Below, piece by piece: positions 7,512-16,626 of a DNA stretch of 64,000 nucleotides (the first letter of the stretch is position 1; every line of letters starts with the position of its first letter). The position numbers and the translations under genes were made by a program. This stretch comes from Haloprofundus halophilus (lineage in GTDB: Archaea; Halobacteriota; Halobacteria; Halobacteriales; Haloferacaceae), in NCBI RefSeq assembly GCF_003439925.1, contig NZ_QQRR01000002.1, positions 806,001 through 870,000 on the forward strand. The letters are read 5' to 3'. The notes beneath the pieces are model-generated. The model did not search any database. It saw nothing but the letters and a program-made list of their open reading frames with translations, and was not told the origin of the DNA.

Positions 7512-8504
7512 ATGTCGACCGAACCGGTTTACGACGTGGGAATCGTCGGCTGCGGCGTCATCGGGAACCGACTCGCCGAATCGTTCTCCGCTCACGAACG
7601 GACGAACGTCTGGGGGGCCTGCGACCTCGTCGAGTCGAAAGTCGAGGCGTTCGCCGACGAGTACGACTGCGCGGCGTTCACCGATTACCGAGAGCTCATC
7701 GGAACCGAGGCCGTCGACGTCGTCTACGTCGGTATCCCGCCGACCGGCCACCTCGAAGTCGCACAGGTCGCGCTCGAACGGGAGAAGGACGTCATCTGCG
7801 AGAAACCGCTCGCCGAGAACGCCGCGGAGGGCGAGAAGATGGTCGAACTCGAGGCGTCCTCCGAGCGGACGACGGCCGTCAACCTCCCGTTCCGGTACAC
7901 GCCCGGGTTCGTCGAGATGCGAGAACGCATCCACGCCGGGGACGTGGGCCGTCCGAAGCGAATCAATCTCGACTTCAGATTCCCGCAGTGGCCCCGCGAG
8001 TGGCAGGACGTGGAGTGGCTGAAGAGCAGAGAACAGGGCGGTCCGCTCCGCGAGGTCGGAACGCACTTCCTGTTCGGCGTGCAGGAGATTTTCGGTTCCG
8101 TGGAGCGACTCAGCGCCGAGGTCACCTACACCGGTCCGGAGACGTACGAGGAGTCCATCGTCGGCTACTTCGAGGTCGACGGCGTCCACGGAACGCTCGA
8201 CCTGCTCTGCGACCACGAGCAGTCGGAGGAGAACTCGATTACGGTCGTCGGGTCCGAGTCGTCGCTGACGCTGACCGAGTGGTACAAACTCGTCGAGAAC
8301 CGCGGTGACTCCGAAGCGGGAGACGTGACGACGCTCAACGAGATGCGCGAGCAGACGACGCTGACGCTCGTCGACGAGTTCGTCACCTCGCTCGATGGCG
8401 GCGACGGAAACCTGGTCTCCTTCGAGGAGGCACAGCGGGTGCAGCGCGTCGTCGACGCGGTGTTCGCCTCCGAGGGGACGATGCGAGAACTCGGCGACGG
8501 CTGA
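7512..8504 (+). CDS. Gfo/Idh/MocA-family NAD(P)-dependent oxidoreductase
   Basis: This 330-residue protein has an N-terminal Rossmann fold with GIVGCGVIGNRLAESF and the family's catalytic-lysine motif EKPLAEN near residue 94-100. The C-terminal half is the alpha/beta dimerisation domain (FRYTPGFVEMRERI, VGTHFLFGVQEIF). Members oxidise or reduce sugars, inositols and biliverdin-like substrates; the substrate here is unknown. The ATG of MSTEPVYDVGIVG was preferred over an upstream in-frame start at 7380, whose extension is non-conserved in character. Confidence 0.92.
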   Translation: MSTEPVYDVGIVGCGVIGNRLAESFSAHERTNVWGACDLVESKVEAFADEYDCAAFTDYRELIGTEAVDVVYVGIPPTGHLEVAQVALEREKDVICEKPLAENAAEGEKMVELEASSERTTAVNLPFRYTPGFVEMRERIHAGDVGRPKRINLDFRFPQWPREWQDVEWLKSREQGGPLREVGTHFLFGVQEIFGSVERLSAEVTYTGPETYEESIVGYFEVDGVHGTLDLLCDHEQSEENSITVVGSESSLTLTEWYKLVENRGDSEAGDVTTLNEMREQTTLTLVDEFVTSLDGGDGNLVSFEEAQRVQRVVDAVFASEGTMRELGDG

Positions 8505-8553
8505 GTCCGCCGAGGGCGGAACAGCCATATCGCTGCTTCGCACTCGTGGACGT

Positions 8554-8769
8554 GTGAACCGCGATCGCTTCGTCCAACTCTCGTTTCTGGCGTTCGGCCT
8601 CATCCTCGTCAGTTTCGTCGTCATGGGGACGAGCAGAATATTTCTCCCCTACGGCGTCGCGCGGCTGCTCGCCGCGCCGACGTTCTTCGCGGCGTTCAGC
8701 CTCGTCGTCTACCTGTTCGTTCGCGCCGCGCTCTCGTTTTTCGGCGTCGTTCCCATCGAAGAGACGTGA
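8554..8769 (+). CDS. Small two-pass membrane protein
   Basis: A GTG at 8554 opens a 71-residue frame with two hydrophobic helices (about residues 8-28, FLAFGLILVSFVVMG, and 36-60, LAAPTFFAAFSLVVYLFV) joined by a short loop. It begins 49 bp after the oxidoreductase stop and is probably cotranscribed. No domain is recognised. GTG was preferred because upstream in-frame codons lose the membrane-protein composition. Confidence 0.7.
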   Translation: MNRDRFVQLSFLAFGLILVSFVVMGTSRIFLPYGVARLLAAPTFFAAFSLVVYLFVRAALSFFGVVPIEET

Positions 8770-8971
8770 CGAAGGAGTGAAGACGTCTATCGGGGGCTGG
8801 CAGGCGGCGAGGCTCCCAGCACGCGGAGGGTCGCCGCACAACCGCCTCGTTCCCCGCGCGTCACGTCGTCAGCGCACGGGCGGGAGTGGTCGCGCTCTCC
8901 CGGATAAACGTTCGTGAGAGCGCGTCTCCCACTATCGGAACGTCTTTTCGCACCGCCTTCGAAGCGCGCCC

Positions 8972-10291
8972 ATGGAAGTCAAGCGAATCGCGGATCTCGG
9001 CCCCGACGAGCGCGACGCGCTGTTCGAGCGCGACGCGGGCGTCGACGCCGTCCGCAGCGACGTGCGCGACATCGTCGGCCGCGTACGCGAGGAGGGAGAC
9101 GTGGCGCTCCGGGAGTTCTCCCGCGAGTTCGACGGCGTCGAAGTCGGCAACGTCGACGTGACGGACCTCGCCGAGCGAGCGTACGACGACATCGACGAGG
9201 GGATGCGCGAGGCCATCGAGACGGCCGCCGACAACGTCCGCGAGTTCCACGAACGGCAGGTTCCTGAGGACTGGCGCGCCGACTTCTCGGGGAGGGAACT
9301 CGGCCGCCGGTTCCGCCCGCTCGAACGCGTCGGCGTCTACGTTCCCGGCGGCGCGGCCGCCTACCCGTCGAGCGCGCTGATGGGCGTCATCCCGGCGAAA
9401 GTCGCGGGCGTCGAGTACGTCGCCGTCGCCACGCCGCCCGCCGACGAGATCAACCCGGTGACGCTCGCGGCGATTCACGCTGCCGGCGCGGACGTGGTGT
9501 ACGCCGCGGGCGGCGCGCAGGCCATCTCCGCGCTCGCCTACGGCACGGAGACGGTCAACGCGGTCCAGAAGGTCGTCGGTCCCGGTAACAAGTGGGTGAC
9601 GGCGGCGAAGGCCGAGGTCCGCGGCGACGTCGAAATCGACTTCCTCGCCGGACCGAGCGAGATTCTGGTCGTCGCCGACGAGACGGCGACGCCGAGGTTC
9701 GTCGCCGCCGACCTCCTCGCGCAGGCCGAACACGACCCCGAGGCCTCGGTCGTCGCTGTGACGGACGACGAGGAGACGGCCGAGGCCGTCGCCGAGGCGG
9801 TCGAAGCCGGTGTCGACGACCGCGAGCGCAGCGGCGTCATCTCCGAGGCGCTCGACAACGACGCGAGCGGTATTCTCCTGGCGCGCTCGATGCCCGAGGC
9901 CGTCCTCTTCGCCGAGGAGTACGCCGCCGAACATCTCTCGATTCAGGCGCGCGACGACGAGGAGCTTCTCGACCGCATCACCAACGCCGGAAGCGTGTTC
10001 CTCGGGCCGTACACGCCCGTCGCAGCCGGCGACTACGCTTCCGGAACGAACCACGTGCTGCCGACGAACGGCGGCGCGAAACTGTACGGCGGTCTCTCCG
10101 TCGACACGTTCGTCCGCTCGACGACGGTCCAACGCCTCGACGAACCGGGCCTGAACGCGCTCTCGGGGACGATTACGACGCTCGCGGAGGCCGAAGGGCT
10201 GGAAGCCCACGCCGAGAGCGTCCGCGTTCGACTCGACGAGACGGACGGCGGAGACGGTGCGGACGGCGGGGACGACGCGGACGACGAATAG
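8972..10291 (+). CDS. hisD: Histidinol dehydrogenase
   Basis: This 439-residue zinc enzyme performs the last two steps of histidine synthesis, oxidising L-histidinol to histidine with two NAD+. Recognisable blocks are [33 protein letters not shown], the signature [16 protein letters not shown], and the zinc/catalytic region AAEHLSIQ with [13 protein letters not shown]. The C-terminus carries a haloarchaeal glycine/aspartate-rich tail ([15 protein letters not shown]). The gene stands alone, with no other his genes in the window. An inverted repeat TTCCAAAA/TTTTGGAA (10326-10371) follows the stop and may help end transcription. Confidence 0.97.
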   Translation: MEVKRIADLGPDERDALFERDAGVDAVRSDVRDIVGRVREEGDVALREFSREFDGVEVGNVDVTDLAERAYDDIDEGMREAIETAADNVREFHERQVPEDWRADFSGRELGRRFRPLERVGVYVPGGAAAYPSSALMGVIPAKVAGVEYVAVATPPADEINPVTLAAIHAAGADVVYAAGGAQAISALAYGTETVNAVQKVVGPGNKWVTAAKAEVRGDVEIDFLAGPSEILVVADETATPRFVAADLLAQAEHDPEASVVAVTDDEETAEAVAEAVEAGVDDRERSGVISEALDNDASGILLARSMPEAVLFAEEYAAEHLSIQARDDEELLDRITNAGSVFLGPYTPVAAGDYASGTNHVLPTNGGAKLYGGLSVDTFVRSTTVQRLDEPGLNALSGTITTLAEAEGLEAHAESVRVRLDETDGGDGADGGDDADDE

Positions 10292-10481
10292 CGGAACGTA
10301 GGGACACTGTTCGAGGACCCACGAATTCCAAAAATTCTAGAACTTGTTCGATTTTCACAACTTTTGGAAGAGAGTGCAAACGTCTCGGACCGTGCGGGCC
10401 GCGCCAGCCACGTTTCGCCGGCGTCGCTCGGCCCTGTGAATCAGCGTCACAGTTAACACCTTTCGGACGATACGCTCAGCC

Positions 10482-10847
10482 ATGAGTACCGAATCCGTCG
10501 ATGGTGACGCCGAAACACCGGTGAAGGTGACCGAGAGCGCGGCGTCGGAAGCGCTCTCGCTTCTGGAGGGTGAGGGACTGGACACCGACGTCGCGGGGCT
10601 CCGCCTCTTCGTCCAACAGGGCGGTTGTGCGGGCCTCTCGTACGGAATGCGCTTCGACGACGAACCCGAATCGGACGACGCGGTGACGGAACACCACGGC
10701 CTCCGCATCTTCGTCGACCCGGCGAGTCGCCGCTACATCGGCGGGAGCGTCCTCGACTACGAGGGCGGCCTGCAGGCCGCGGGCTTCCACGTCGAGAACC
10801 CGAACGTCGTCTCCGAATGCGGCTGCGGCGAGAGCTTCCGCACCTAG
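10482..10847 (+). CDS. HesB/IscA-family iron-sulfur cluster assembly protein
   Basis: This 121-residue A-type carrier delivers Fe-S clusters to apo-enzymes. The three conserved cysteines are present: one in QQGGCAGLSYGMRF and the pair in SECGCGESF near the C-terminus. The acidic N-terminal extension (MSTESVDGDAETPVKV) is typical of haloarchaea. The neighbouring gene encodes a small Cys4 protein 36 bp downstream, so the two may be cotranscribed. Confidence 0.95.
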   Translation: MSTESVDGDAETPVKVTESAASEALSLLEGEGLDTDVAGLRLFVQQGGCAGLSYGMRFDDEPESDDAVTEHHGLRIFVDPASRRYIGGSVLDYEGGLQAAGFHVENPNVVSECGCGESFRT

Positions 10848-10883
10848 AAACGTAATTAACTCCAGTCGCCCGTAGTCGAACGC

Positions 10884-11129
10884 ATGGAACTGGAACTCGC
10901 GACGACGCCCGCAGACGACACCGTCTACGTCGACCGCAGCGACGGCGAACGCGGATCGAAAGCGCCGTTTTTCACCACGTACGTCTCAGAGTCACGCGAC
11001 GTTCGCTGGGGGTATCTCTGCGGCAACTGCGAGACGTTCGACAACGCGATGGACACGATGGGCCGCATCGAGTGCAACACCTGCGGGAACATCAAGAAGC
11101 CCGACGAGTGGGACGCCGCCCACGAGTGA
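10884..11129 (+). CDS. Small zinc-binding protein (DUF5816-like)
   Basis: This 81-residue haloarchaeal protein has two CxxC knuckles near the C-terminus (YLCGNCETF and IECNTCGNI) that should bind one zinc ion. The N-terminal half is acidic and beta-rich (DDTVYVDRSDGERGSKAPFF). Assignment to the DUF5816 group is from recall of the family's look, and the function is unknown. It is followed by three tandem 18-bp repeats. Confidence 0.8.
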   Translation: MELELATTPADDTVYVDRSDGERGSKAPFFTTYVSESRDVRWGYLCGNCETFDNAMDTMGRIECNTCGNIKKPDEWDAAHE

Positions 11130-11145
11130 GGCCGCCGGACGAAGT

Positions 11146-11206
11146 GTGTCGATTCGGACCAGCGTGTCGATTCGGACCAGCGTGTCGATTCGGACCAGCG
11201 TGTCGA
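11146..11206 (+). repeat. Three tandem 18-bp repeats
   Basis: The unit GTGTCGATTCGGACCAGC occurs three times without a gap (11146-11163, 11164-11181, 11182-11199), followed by a partial fourth unit GTGTCGA. It begins 16 bp after the stop of the zinc-binding protein. Confidence 0.95.
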
Positions 11207-11291
11207 CCGTACACCTCTCGCTCAGAAGTTCGGGACTGTTTTCGGCGACTGTGACAAGGTTTATCAAACACGCGGGTGTACGTTCGCTCAC

Positions 11292-11642
11292 ATGGCCCCT
11301 GTTACCATGCCACCGGTCGAGGCAGCCAAGACGATTTTCACTCGCCTCGGCTACACCGTATCCGGAGAGGGGACGGACCTACGGGCCGAACGAAAGTGGC
11401 GCACCGTCCAAGTGACGGCCGTCGCAGACGACGACACGATGGGTCGCACGCTCGCCGACGGCGGGCGCGACGACGGCCCGCCGTTCCGATGTTTCGTCAC
11501 CTGGGACGAACACGCCGACTCGCTCTGTCGACGACTCGAACGCACCGCCCGGACCTACGAGTGGGCGGTTATCAGCGTCGGCGACGGCGACGCCGACGAC
11601 AACTATCGAGTCATCCGCGAAGACGTTCCAGCCGTCGCCTGA
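11292..11642 (+). CDS. Conserved haloarchaeal hypothetical protein
   Basis: This 116-residue cytosolic protein begins MAPVTMPPVEAAKTIFTRLG. It reads as a small alpha/beta domain with a strand pattern (DLRAERKWRTVQVTAV, RCFVTWDEHAD, YEWAVISVGD) and no catalytic signature. The second methionine, at residue 6, is an alternative start. A short gap separates it from the MscS-like gene on the same strand. The function is unknown. Confidence 0.75.
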   Translation: MAPVTMPPVEAAKTIFTRLGYTVSGEGTDLRAERKWRTVQVTAVADDDTMGRTLADGGRDDGPPFRCFVTWDEHADSLCRRLERTARTYEWAVISVGDGDADDNYRVIREDVPAVA

Positions 11643-11697
11643 CGGTCGCTCGACTGTCGGGGGCGGAATTTATCAGTTCGGCGGTTACTTTTCGGCT

Positions 11698-12246
11698 ATG
11701 CAGCCACCCGTCTTACAGACCGGCGTCGTCGACGACGCCGTAGCGGCGTTTCTCACCCAGCTAGTCGACGCGATTCCGGTGCTCCTCGTCGGAGCGCTGT
11801 TTCTGCTGATCGCGGCGACGGTCGTCAAACTCGTCCTCTTCGTCGTGAGGGTGGCGTTGCGACGAGCGCTCCCAGGCGAGTCGCCGGCCTACCGGCAGTT
11901 CGTCGCGACCATCGTCTCGGTGTTTCTCTGGTTCGCCGTCGCGCTGTCGTTCCTCTCCATCGTCGGTCTCGAAGGCATCGCCGCGTCGCTCGGAACCGCC
12001 GCGGGGTTCGTCGCCCTCGGCGTCTCCTACGCCACCTCGGGGATGATCGCGGACGCGGTCGCCGGCGTCTACCTGCTGCGCGACCCCGACTTCAACCCCG
12101 GCGACCGGGTCGTCGCCGGCGACGTAACCGGCGAGGTCGTGAGCATCGAACTCCGCAAAACCCGTATGCGGGTCGAAGACGACACCGTCGTCCGCAGCAA
12201 CGCCGAGATAGAGAAGAAGTGGACGAAGCTCGACGACTACGCCTGA
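11698..12246 (+). CDS. Small MscS-type mechanosensitive channel
   Basis: This 182-residue protein has two N-terminal helices (residues about 22-45 and 66-90), then the pore-lining helix GTAAGFVALGVSYATSGMIA and the beta-domain start DPDFNPGDRVVAGDVTGEVVSIELR characteristic of MscS. It lacks the large C-terminal vestibule of full-length MscS. The family vents solutes on osmotic downshock, which matters for a salt-in halophile. The start MQPPVLQ fits the membrane topology. Confidence 0.9.
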   Translation: MQPPVLQTGVVDDAVAAFLTQLVDAIPVLLVGALFLLIAATVVKLVLFVVRVALRRALPGESPAYRQFVATIVSVFLWFAVALSFLSIVGLEGIAASLGTAAGFVALGVSYATSGMIADAVAGVYLLRDPDFNPGDRVVAGDVTGEVVSIELRKTRMRVEDDTVVRSNAEIEKKWTKLDDYA

Positions 12247-12346
12247 GACGCGGAGAGCGCCGGCGACTCCCGAACTCCGACCGCTGCCCGCGTCGGCGAC
12301 CCCCCGGGTCCGCACTGCTTATCTGTTCCGCCGCGCAACCACCGGT

Positions 12347-13297
12347 ATGTTCGTCGGGCACGCGGTTTTCGCCTTCGCGCTGGTCGCCGGTGCGGCCGCG
12401 ATTCGCGGCGTCGACTCGACGCGCGCGCTCTCCCTGGGAGCGGTCGCCGCGGCGTTCGCCGCCGCCCCCGACGTTGACATCGCCTACGCGTTCGTCGGCG
12501 TCGTCGGCGCGCAGACGACCGACGCGCTCTCGGTCGCCTCGCAGTTCTGGCAAACCGGCAACCTCGTCCACCGAGCGATGACGCACTCCGTGCTCGTCGC
12601 GCCCGTCGTCGCCGTCGCGGCGGCGCTGTGGCTTCGCGGCCGTCGTCTGCGGCGGCGGCGGGAACTCGTCGCGGCCGTCGCGCTGCTGGCGGCGGTCGTC
12701 ACCGTCGCCGCCGCCGTCTCCGGCGGCCTCGGCGCCGTCGTCGTCTCGCTGTTCGTCGCCGTCGCCGTCGCCATCGCGGAGGGAGTCGAGCGCTGGACCG
12801 ACCTGAGTCCGCGCGCGACGTTCTCGACGGCGCTGGTCGGACTGGTCTCGCACCCGTTCGGCGACCTGTTCACCGGGTCGCCGCCGGAGATGTTCTACCC
12901 GTTCGACGCGACGCTGTTCGCGGACCGACTGTCGTTCAGCGTCGACCCGACGCTGAACCTGCTGGGCGCGTTCGGTCTCGAACTGCTCACCATCTGGACG
13001 GCCCTCGTCGTCGCGCTCTCCCTCTCCGGTTACTCGCTCCGTGACGCCATCGACGGGCGCGCGGCGCTGGGTGCGGCGTACGCCGTCAGCGTGCTGCTCA
13101 TCCCCGCGCCGACGCTCGAACTGTCGTACCCGTTCGTGTTCAGCGTCCTCGCCGTCGGGATGGTCGGTGCGGCCCCCCGCGTCGGAATCCGGAGTCGACG
13201 AGTAGAACTACCGGACAGAGTCGCTGCCCTCTGTACCGGTCTCGCGGCGGTGAGTATCGCCGGATTCGCGTATACGGTCGCGTATCTCGTCGCCTGA
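12347..13297 (+). CDS. Membrane-bound metal-dependent hydrolase (DUF457/YdjM-like)
   Basis: This 316-residue polytopic membrane protein carries the family signature near the N-terminus: MFVGHAVFAFALV with an early histidine, AAAPDVDI with paired aspartates, and HRAMTHSVL with the histidine pair, which together form a putative metal site. Six or more further hydrophobic segments follow. Members resemble phospholipase/LexA-regulated YdjM proteins, and the true substrate is unknown. Confidence 0.88.
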   Translation: MFVGHAVFAFALVAGAAAIRGVDSTRALSLGAVAAAFAAAPDVDIAYAFVGVVGAQTTDALSVASQFWQTGNLVHRAMTHSVLVAPVVAVAAALWLRGRRLRRRRELVAAVALLAAVVTVAAAVSGGLGAVVVSLFVAVAVAIAEGVERWTDLSPRATFSTALVGLVSHPFGDLFTGSPPEMFYPFDATLFADRLSFSVDPTLNLLGAFGLELLTIWTALVVALSLSGYSLRDAIDGRAALGAAYAVSVLLIPAPTLELSYPFVFSVLAVGMVGAAPRVGIRSRRVELPDRVAALCTGLAAVSIAGFAYTVAYLVA

Positions 13298-13391
13298 GTC
13301 GGTCGTGACCGCACCGCCGCGGTCCCGACTCGGCGCGCGAGCGGCCGCCGTAGTGGGAAGCCTTTTGCTCGGAACAGAACGATAGGGGCCC

Positions 13392-14039
13392 ATGAATCGG
13401 TCGGGACTGAGCCACGTCGTCGAAAACGAGCGGACGAACGCGGCCGTCGGGTGGGTCTTCGTCGCCGTTCTCTGCGCCGCCGGGACGGGGGAACTGCTGA
13501 CCGGCGAACTCGTTCAGGCGGGGTTCGTCCTCGCCACCGCCGGACTGGCCGCCGTTCCGGCCGTCGCCTACCGGAACCCGCGGGCGATGCTGCCGTGGGA
13601 GGTGCTGGCGCTGGCGGTGCTCCCGGTCGTCGGACAGGCGTTCGTCGGCGGTCAGACCATCGACGGCGTGACGCTCAGCGGACGCGTCGTCCGTTACTTC
13701 GCCGTCGCCGCCGTCGCGCTCGTCGTCGCCGTCGAACTCGACGTGTTCACGCCCGTGCGGATGAACGACTCCTTCGCCGTCCTGTTCGTCGCCGTCACGA
13801 CGATGGCCGCCGCCGGGGTGTGGGCCGTCGTCCAGTGGCTCTCGGACCTCTATCTCGGCACTGAGTTCCTCCTAGACGGCCGCCCCGGAGACGTCGTCCA
13901 CACCGCGATGATGTGGGACTTCGTCGCCGCGACGCTCGCGGGCGTCGGGGCCGGACTGCTGTTCGAGTTCTACTTCCGCCGCCGTTCGCACGCCCGCGAG
14001 CGGCTTCCGGCGACCGTCGGCGGAGGTGAGAGCCGATGA
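13392..14039 (+). CDS. Multipass membrane protein, unknown function (first of a pair)
   Basis: This 215-residue protein has about six hydrophobic helices, a lysine-poor cytosolic tail ending FEFYFRRRSHARERLPA, and acidic loops. A conserved-looking segment DVVHTAMMWDFVAATLAGVG resembles the second gene's WDHMTHTLS segment, so the two may be distant paralogues of a DUF2238-like family. Its stop overlaps the next start by four bases (ATGA), implying translational coupling. Confidence 0.8.
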   Translation: MNRSGLSHVVENERTNAAVGWVFVAVLCAAGTGELLTGELVQAGFVLATAGLAAVPAVAYRNPRAMLPWEVLALAVLPVVGQAFVGGQTIDGVTLSGRVVRYFAVAAVALVVAVELDVFTPVRMNDSFAVLFVAVTTMAAAGVWAVVQWLSDLYLGTEFLLDGRPGDVVHTAMMWDFVAATLAGVGAGLLFEFYFRRRSHARERLPATVGGGESR

Positions 14040-14713
14040 GAGTACGTGAGAAACTCGGCATCAACGGTCGGCGGCAGACCCAGTTGGCGCGGCTGATGCA
14101 GCTGTTTCTCGTCGGGATGGTCGCCATCGGCGTCGAACGCGGCGATGTGGGCGTCGTCGTCAACGCCGGCGTCGGCCTCGGCGTGACGTACCTCCCGGCC
14201 CTTCTGGAGCGGGATTACCACATCCCGATGGACGCGGGACTGACGCTGTGGGTGACGACGGCCGTCTTCCTCCACGCCATCGGTAGCGGCGGGCTTCCCG
14301 GCGTCGAGACGGGGCTCTACCGCCAGTTCTGGTGGTGGGACCACATGACGCACACGCTGTCGGCGTCCATCGTCGCCGCCGTCGGCTACACCGTCACCCG
14401 CGCGCTGGACGTCCACACCGACGCGGTCGAGCTCCCGCCGCGGTTCGTGTTCGTGTTCATCCTCATGTTCACCGTCGCCTTCGGCGTGTTCTGGGAGGTA
14501 CTGGAGTTCGCCATCGGCGAGGTCGCCGCGATGACCGGCGGCGACCCGGTGTTGACCCAGTTCGGCCTCAGCGACACGCTCGTCGACATCATGTTCAACA
14601 CGCTCGGCGGCGTCGTCGTCGCCATCTGGGGGACCGCACACCTCTCGGATGTCGTCGGCGCGGTGGCGGCGAGGTTCGGCGGGAGTCGGACGAAGTCGGA
14701 GCAGGCGAAGTAA
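14036..14713 (+). CDS. Multipass membrane protein, DUF2238-like (second of a pair)
   Basis: This 225-residue protein has about six membrane helices. Notable conserved-looking residues are WWWDHMTHTLSASIVAAVG and VFWEVLEFAIGE, plus SDTLVDIMFNTLGG, that is, polar His/Glu/Asp residues within membrane segments as in the DUF2238/YjdF-like group. It starts inside the last codons of the preceding gene (4-bp overlap). The substrate or role is unknown. The gene is followed at once by 34-bp tandem repeats. Confidence 0.8.
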   Translation: MRVREKLGINGRRQTQLARLMQLFLVGMVAIGVERGDVGVVVNAGVGLGVTYLPALLERDYHIPMDAGLTLWVTTAVFLHAIGSGGLPGVETGLYRQFWWWDHMTHTLSASIVAAVGYTVTRALDVHTDAVELPPRFVFVFILMFTVAFGVFWEVLEFAIGEVAAMTGGDPVLTQFGLSDTLVDIMFNTLGGVVVAIWGTAHLSDVVGAVAARFGGSRTKSEQAK

Positions 14714-14723
14714 CCGGACGGGG

Positions 14724-14804
14724 CGGACGCGTCGCCGAGAACGTGCACCGATGGGGACGGACACGTCGCCGAGAACGTGCATCGACAGGAACGGACGCGT
14801 CGCC
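14724..14804 (+). repeat. Tandem 34-bp repeats (2.4 copies)
   Basis: Units at 14724-14757 and 14758-14791, plus a 13-bp partial unit at 14792, share CGGACGCGTCGCCGAGAACG with few changes. The array starts 11 bp after a stop codon. Confidence 0.9.
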
Positions 14805-14870
14805 ACCGTTTCTCGGAACGTGTGACCGTCGTGTGCATTTTTACCGTCACGAACCGTAGTCGCACCCGAG

Positions 14871-15065
14871 ATGGTGTTCAAGAAGATCACGCTCATCGGA
14901 CAGAGTGACGAGGGATTCGAAGCGGCCGTCGACGACGCCGTCGACCGCGCCGAGGAGACCCTGGAGAACGTCTACTGGGTCGAAGTGGACGAGTTGATGG
15001 TCGAGATGGCCCAGGACGGGCGACAGTACCAGGCCGAGGCGACCGTCGCCTTCAAGCTCGAATAA
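14871..15065 (+). CDS. Dodecin (flavin-binding storage protein)
   Basis: This 64-residue protein has a beta-alpha-beta-beta layout. MVFKKITLIGQSDEGFEAAV, then DRAEETLENVYWVEVDELM with the tryptophan that stacks on flavin, and QYQAEATVAFKLE all fit haloarchaeal dodecins. The family forms dodecameric shells that bind riboflavin/lumichrome and protect the cell from photochemical damage. A TATA-like TTTTACC near 14838 lies about 30 bp upstream. Confidence 0.95.
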   Translation: MVFKKITLIGQSDEGFEAAVDDAVDRAEETLENVYWVEVDELMVEMAQDGRQYQAEATVAFKLE

Positions 15066-15106
15066 AGCCGCAGGCTTCTTACCGCGGCCGCTCCGACGCG
15101 GAGTGA

Positions 15107-16480
15107 ATGCCGCGGTTGCTCCACTACTCCGACATAGAGAACGTCTACGACGACCCCGAGCGCGCGGGCCGGCTCGCGGGGCTGCTCTCCTCGCTCGGCG
15201 GCCCCGACTCGCTCGTCGTTGGCAGCGGCGACAACACCTCGCCGGGCGTCCTCGCGCTGGTCTCGAAGGGCCGACAGGCGCTCGACTTCTTCCGCGCCGT
15301 CGGCAGCGACGTGGAGACGTTCGGCAACCACGACTTCGACTACGGTCCCGACGCGACCCGCCAGTTGGTCGTCGACGCCCCGCAGACGTGGGTGAGCGCG
15401 AACGTCCGCGACGAGGAGGGCGAGCGGTTCGGCCGCGACGAGGGCGTCGTCCCGTGGACCGTCGAAACCGTCGAGGGCGACGATATCGGCTTCTTCGGCC
15501 TCACCGACCCCGCGACCGACTCGCTGAACCCGCAGGCCGCCGAACTGACGTTCACCGACCCGTACGAGGCGGCCGAGCGCGCCGTCGCCGACCTCCGCGA
15601 CGAGGGCGTCGACTACGTCGTCGCCGTCTCCCACCTCGGCGCGGGCGACGGCGAACTCGCCGAGCGGGTGAACGTCGACGCGGTTCTCGGCGGGCACGTC
15701 CACTCGGCGCGAGTCGAGTACGTCGACGACACGCTCCTCCTGCGACCCGGCGTCAACGGCCGGACGGTGCTCGAAGTGACGCTCGACGGAGACGGCGCAC
15801 GCGCGCAGCGCCACCGGCTCGGAGAGCGAGACGCGCCGGTCGACGGGGCGCTCGTCGCGGCGCTTCGGAGCCGACTCGCCGAGTCCGGCCTCGACAGCGT
15901 CGTCGGCGAGGCGGAGACGCCGATGCGGCGGAGCGAGGGGATCGTCTTCGGCGGCGAGTGCGCCGTCGGCAACTTCGTCGCCGACGCGTACCGCTGGGCG
16001 GCCGACGCCGACGTGGGCCTGCAGAACAGCGGCGGCATCCGGAACGGTCCGCCGCTGTCGGGCGAAGTGACCGTCGCCGACCTCGTGAGCGTCGTCCCCT
16101 TCGCCGAACCCGTCGTCGTCGCCGAACTCACGGGCGAGGAGCTGTTGACGGCGTTCCGGCAGGCCGCGGGCGGCGCGGTCGACTTCGGCGAACCGCACTG
16201 GTGGCACGGCCACGTCAGCGGCGCGACGCTCCGGTGGGACGACGACCGAAACGACCTCGACGGGGTCCGCGTCGGCGGCGACCCCGTCGACCCCGACCGA
16301 CTGTACCGCGTCGCGACGGCGGAGTATCTCCTGCACAGCGACCACGAGTTCCCGGTTATCGAGCAGCGCCACCGCGCGGGCGAGTACGGCATCCAACACG
16401 AGATACTCGCCGAGTACGCCCGCGAGTTCGGCGTCTCAGCGAGCGTCGACGGTCGGATTCGACGGCCGACGAGCGAGTGA
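15107..16480 (+). CDS. 5'-nucleotidase family metallophosphatase
   Basis: This 457-residue protein has the UshA/5'-nucleotidase layout. An N-terminal calcineurin-like domain contains GSGDNTS, GNHDFDYG, AVSHLG and GGHVHS. A C-terminal nucleotide-specificity domain contains NSGGIRNGPPLSGEVTVADL. No signal peptide is present, so it is predicted cytosolic, unlike many relatives. The first metal motif reads HYSDIENV where D-x-H is usual, so one ligand may be replaced. It is followed by a tandem duplication spanning its own stop codon and then by a UspA gene. Confidence 0.9.
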   Translation: MPRLLHYSDIENVYDDPERAGRLAGLLSSLGGPDSLVVGSGDNTSPGVLALVSKGRQALDFFRAVGSDVETFGNHDFDYGPDATRQLVVDAPQTWVSANVRDEEGERFGRDEGVVPWTVETVEGDDIGFFGLTDPATDSLNPQAAELTFTDPYEAAERAVADLRDEGVDYVVAVSHLGAGDGELAERVNVDAVLGGHVHSARVEYVDDTLLLRPGVNGRTVLEVTLDGDGARAQRHRLGERDAPVDGALVAALRSRLAESGLDSVVGEAETPMRRSEGIVFGGECAVGNFVADAYRWAADADVGLQNSGGIRNGPPLSGEVTVADLVSVVPFAEPVVVAELTGEELLTAFRQAAGGAVDFGEPHWWHGHVSGATLRWDDDRNDLDGVRVGGDPVDPDRLYRVATAEYLLHSDHEFPVIEQRHRAGEYGIQHEILAEYAREFGVSASVDGRIRRPTSE

Positions 16481-16520
16481 CCGGGGTCGACGGCCGGCGA
16501 GCGAGTGACCGGAGTCGACG
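16461..16520 (+). repeat. Tandem 28-bp repeat across the nucleotidase stop codon
   Basis: GACGGCCGACGAGCGAGTGA and the following eight bases (16461-16488) are repeated at 16489-16516 with two changes, and a third copy begins at 16517. The TGA stop (16478-16480) lies in the first unit. Confidence 0.85.
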
Positions 16521-16626
16521 GGCGACGTTCGCCGAGCGTCCGTTCGGTAGGCGAGACGGTACGTCTCCGGTACCTATCGCGGACCGGATAGAAATATTCA
16601 CACCTGCGAACGCTGACCGTCCTGTA

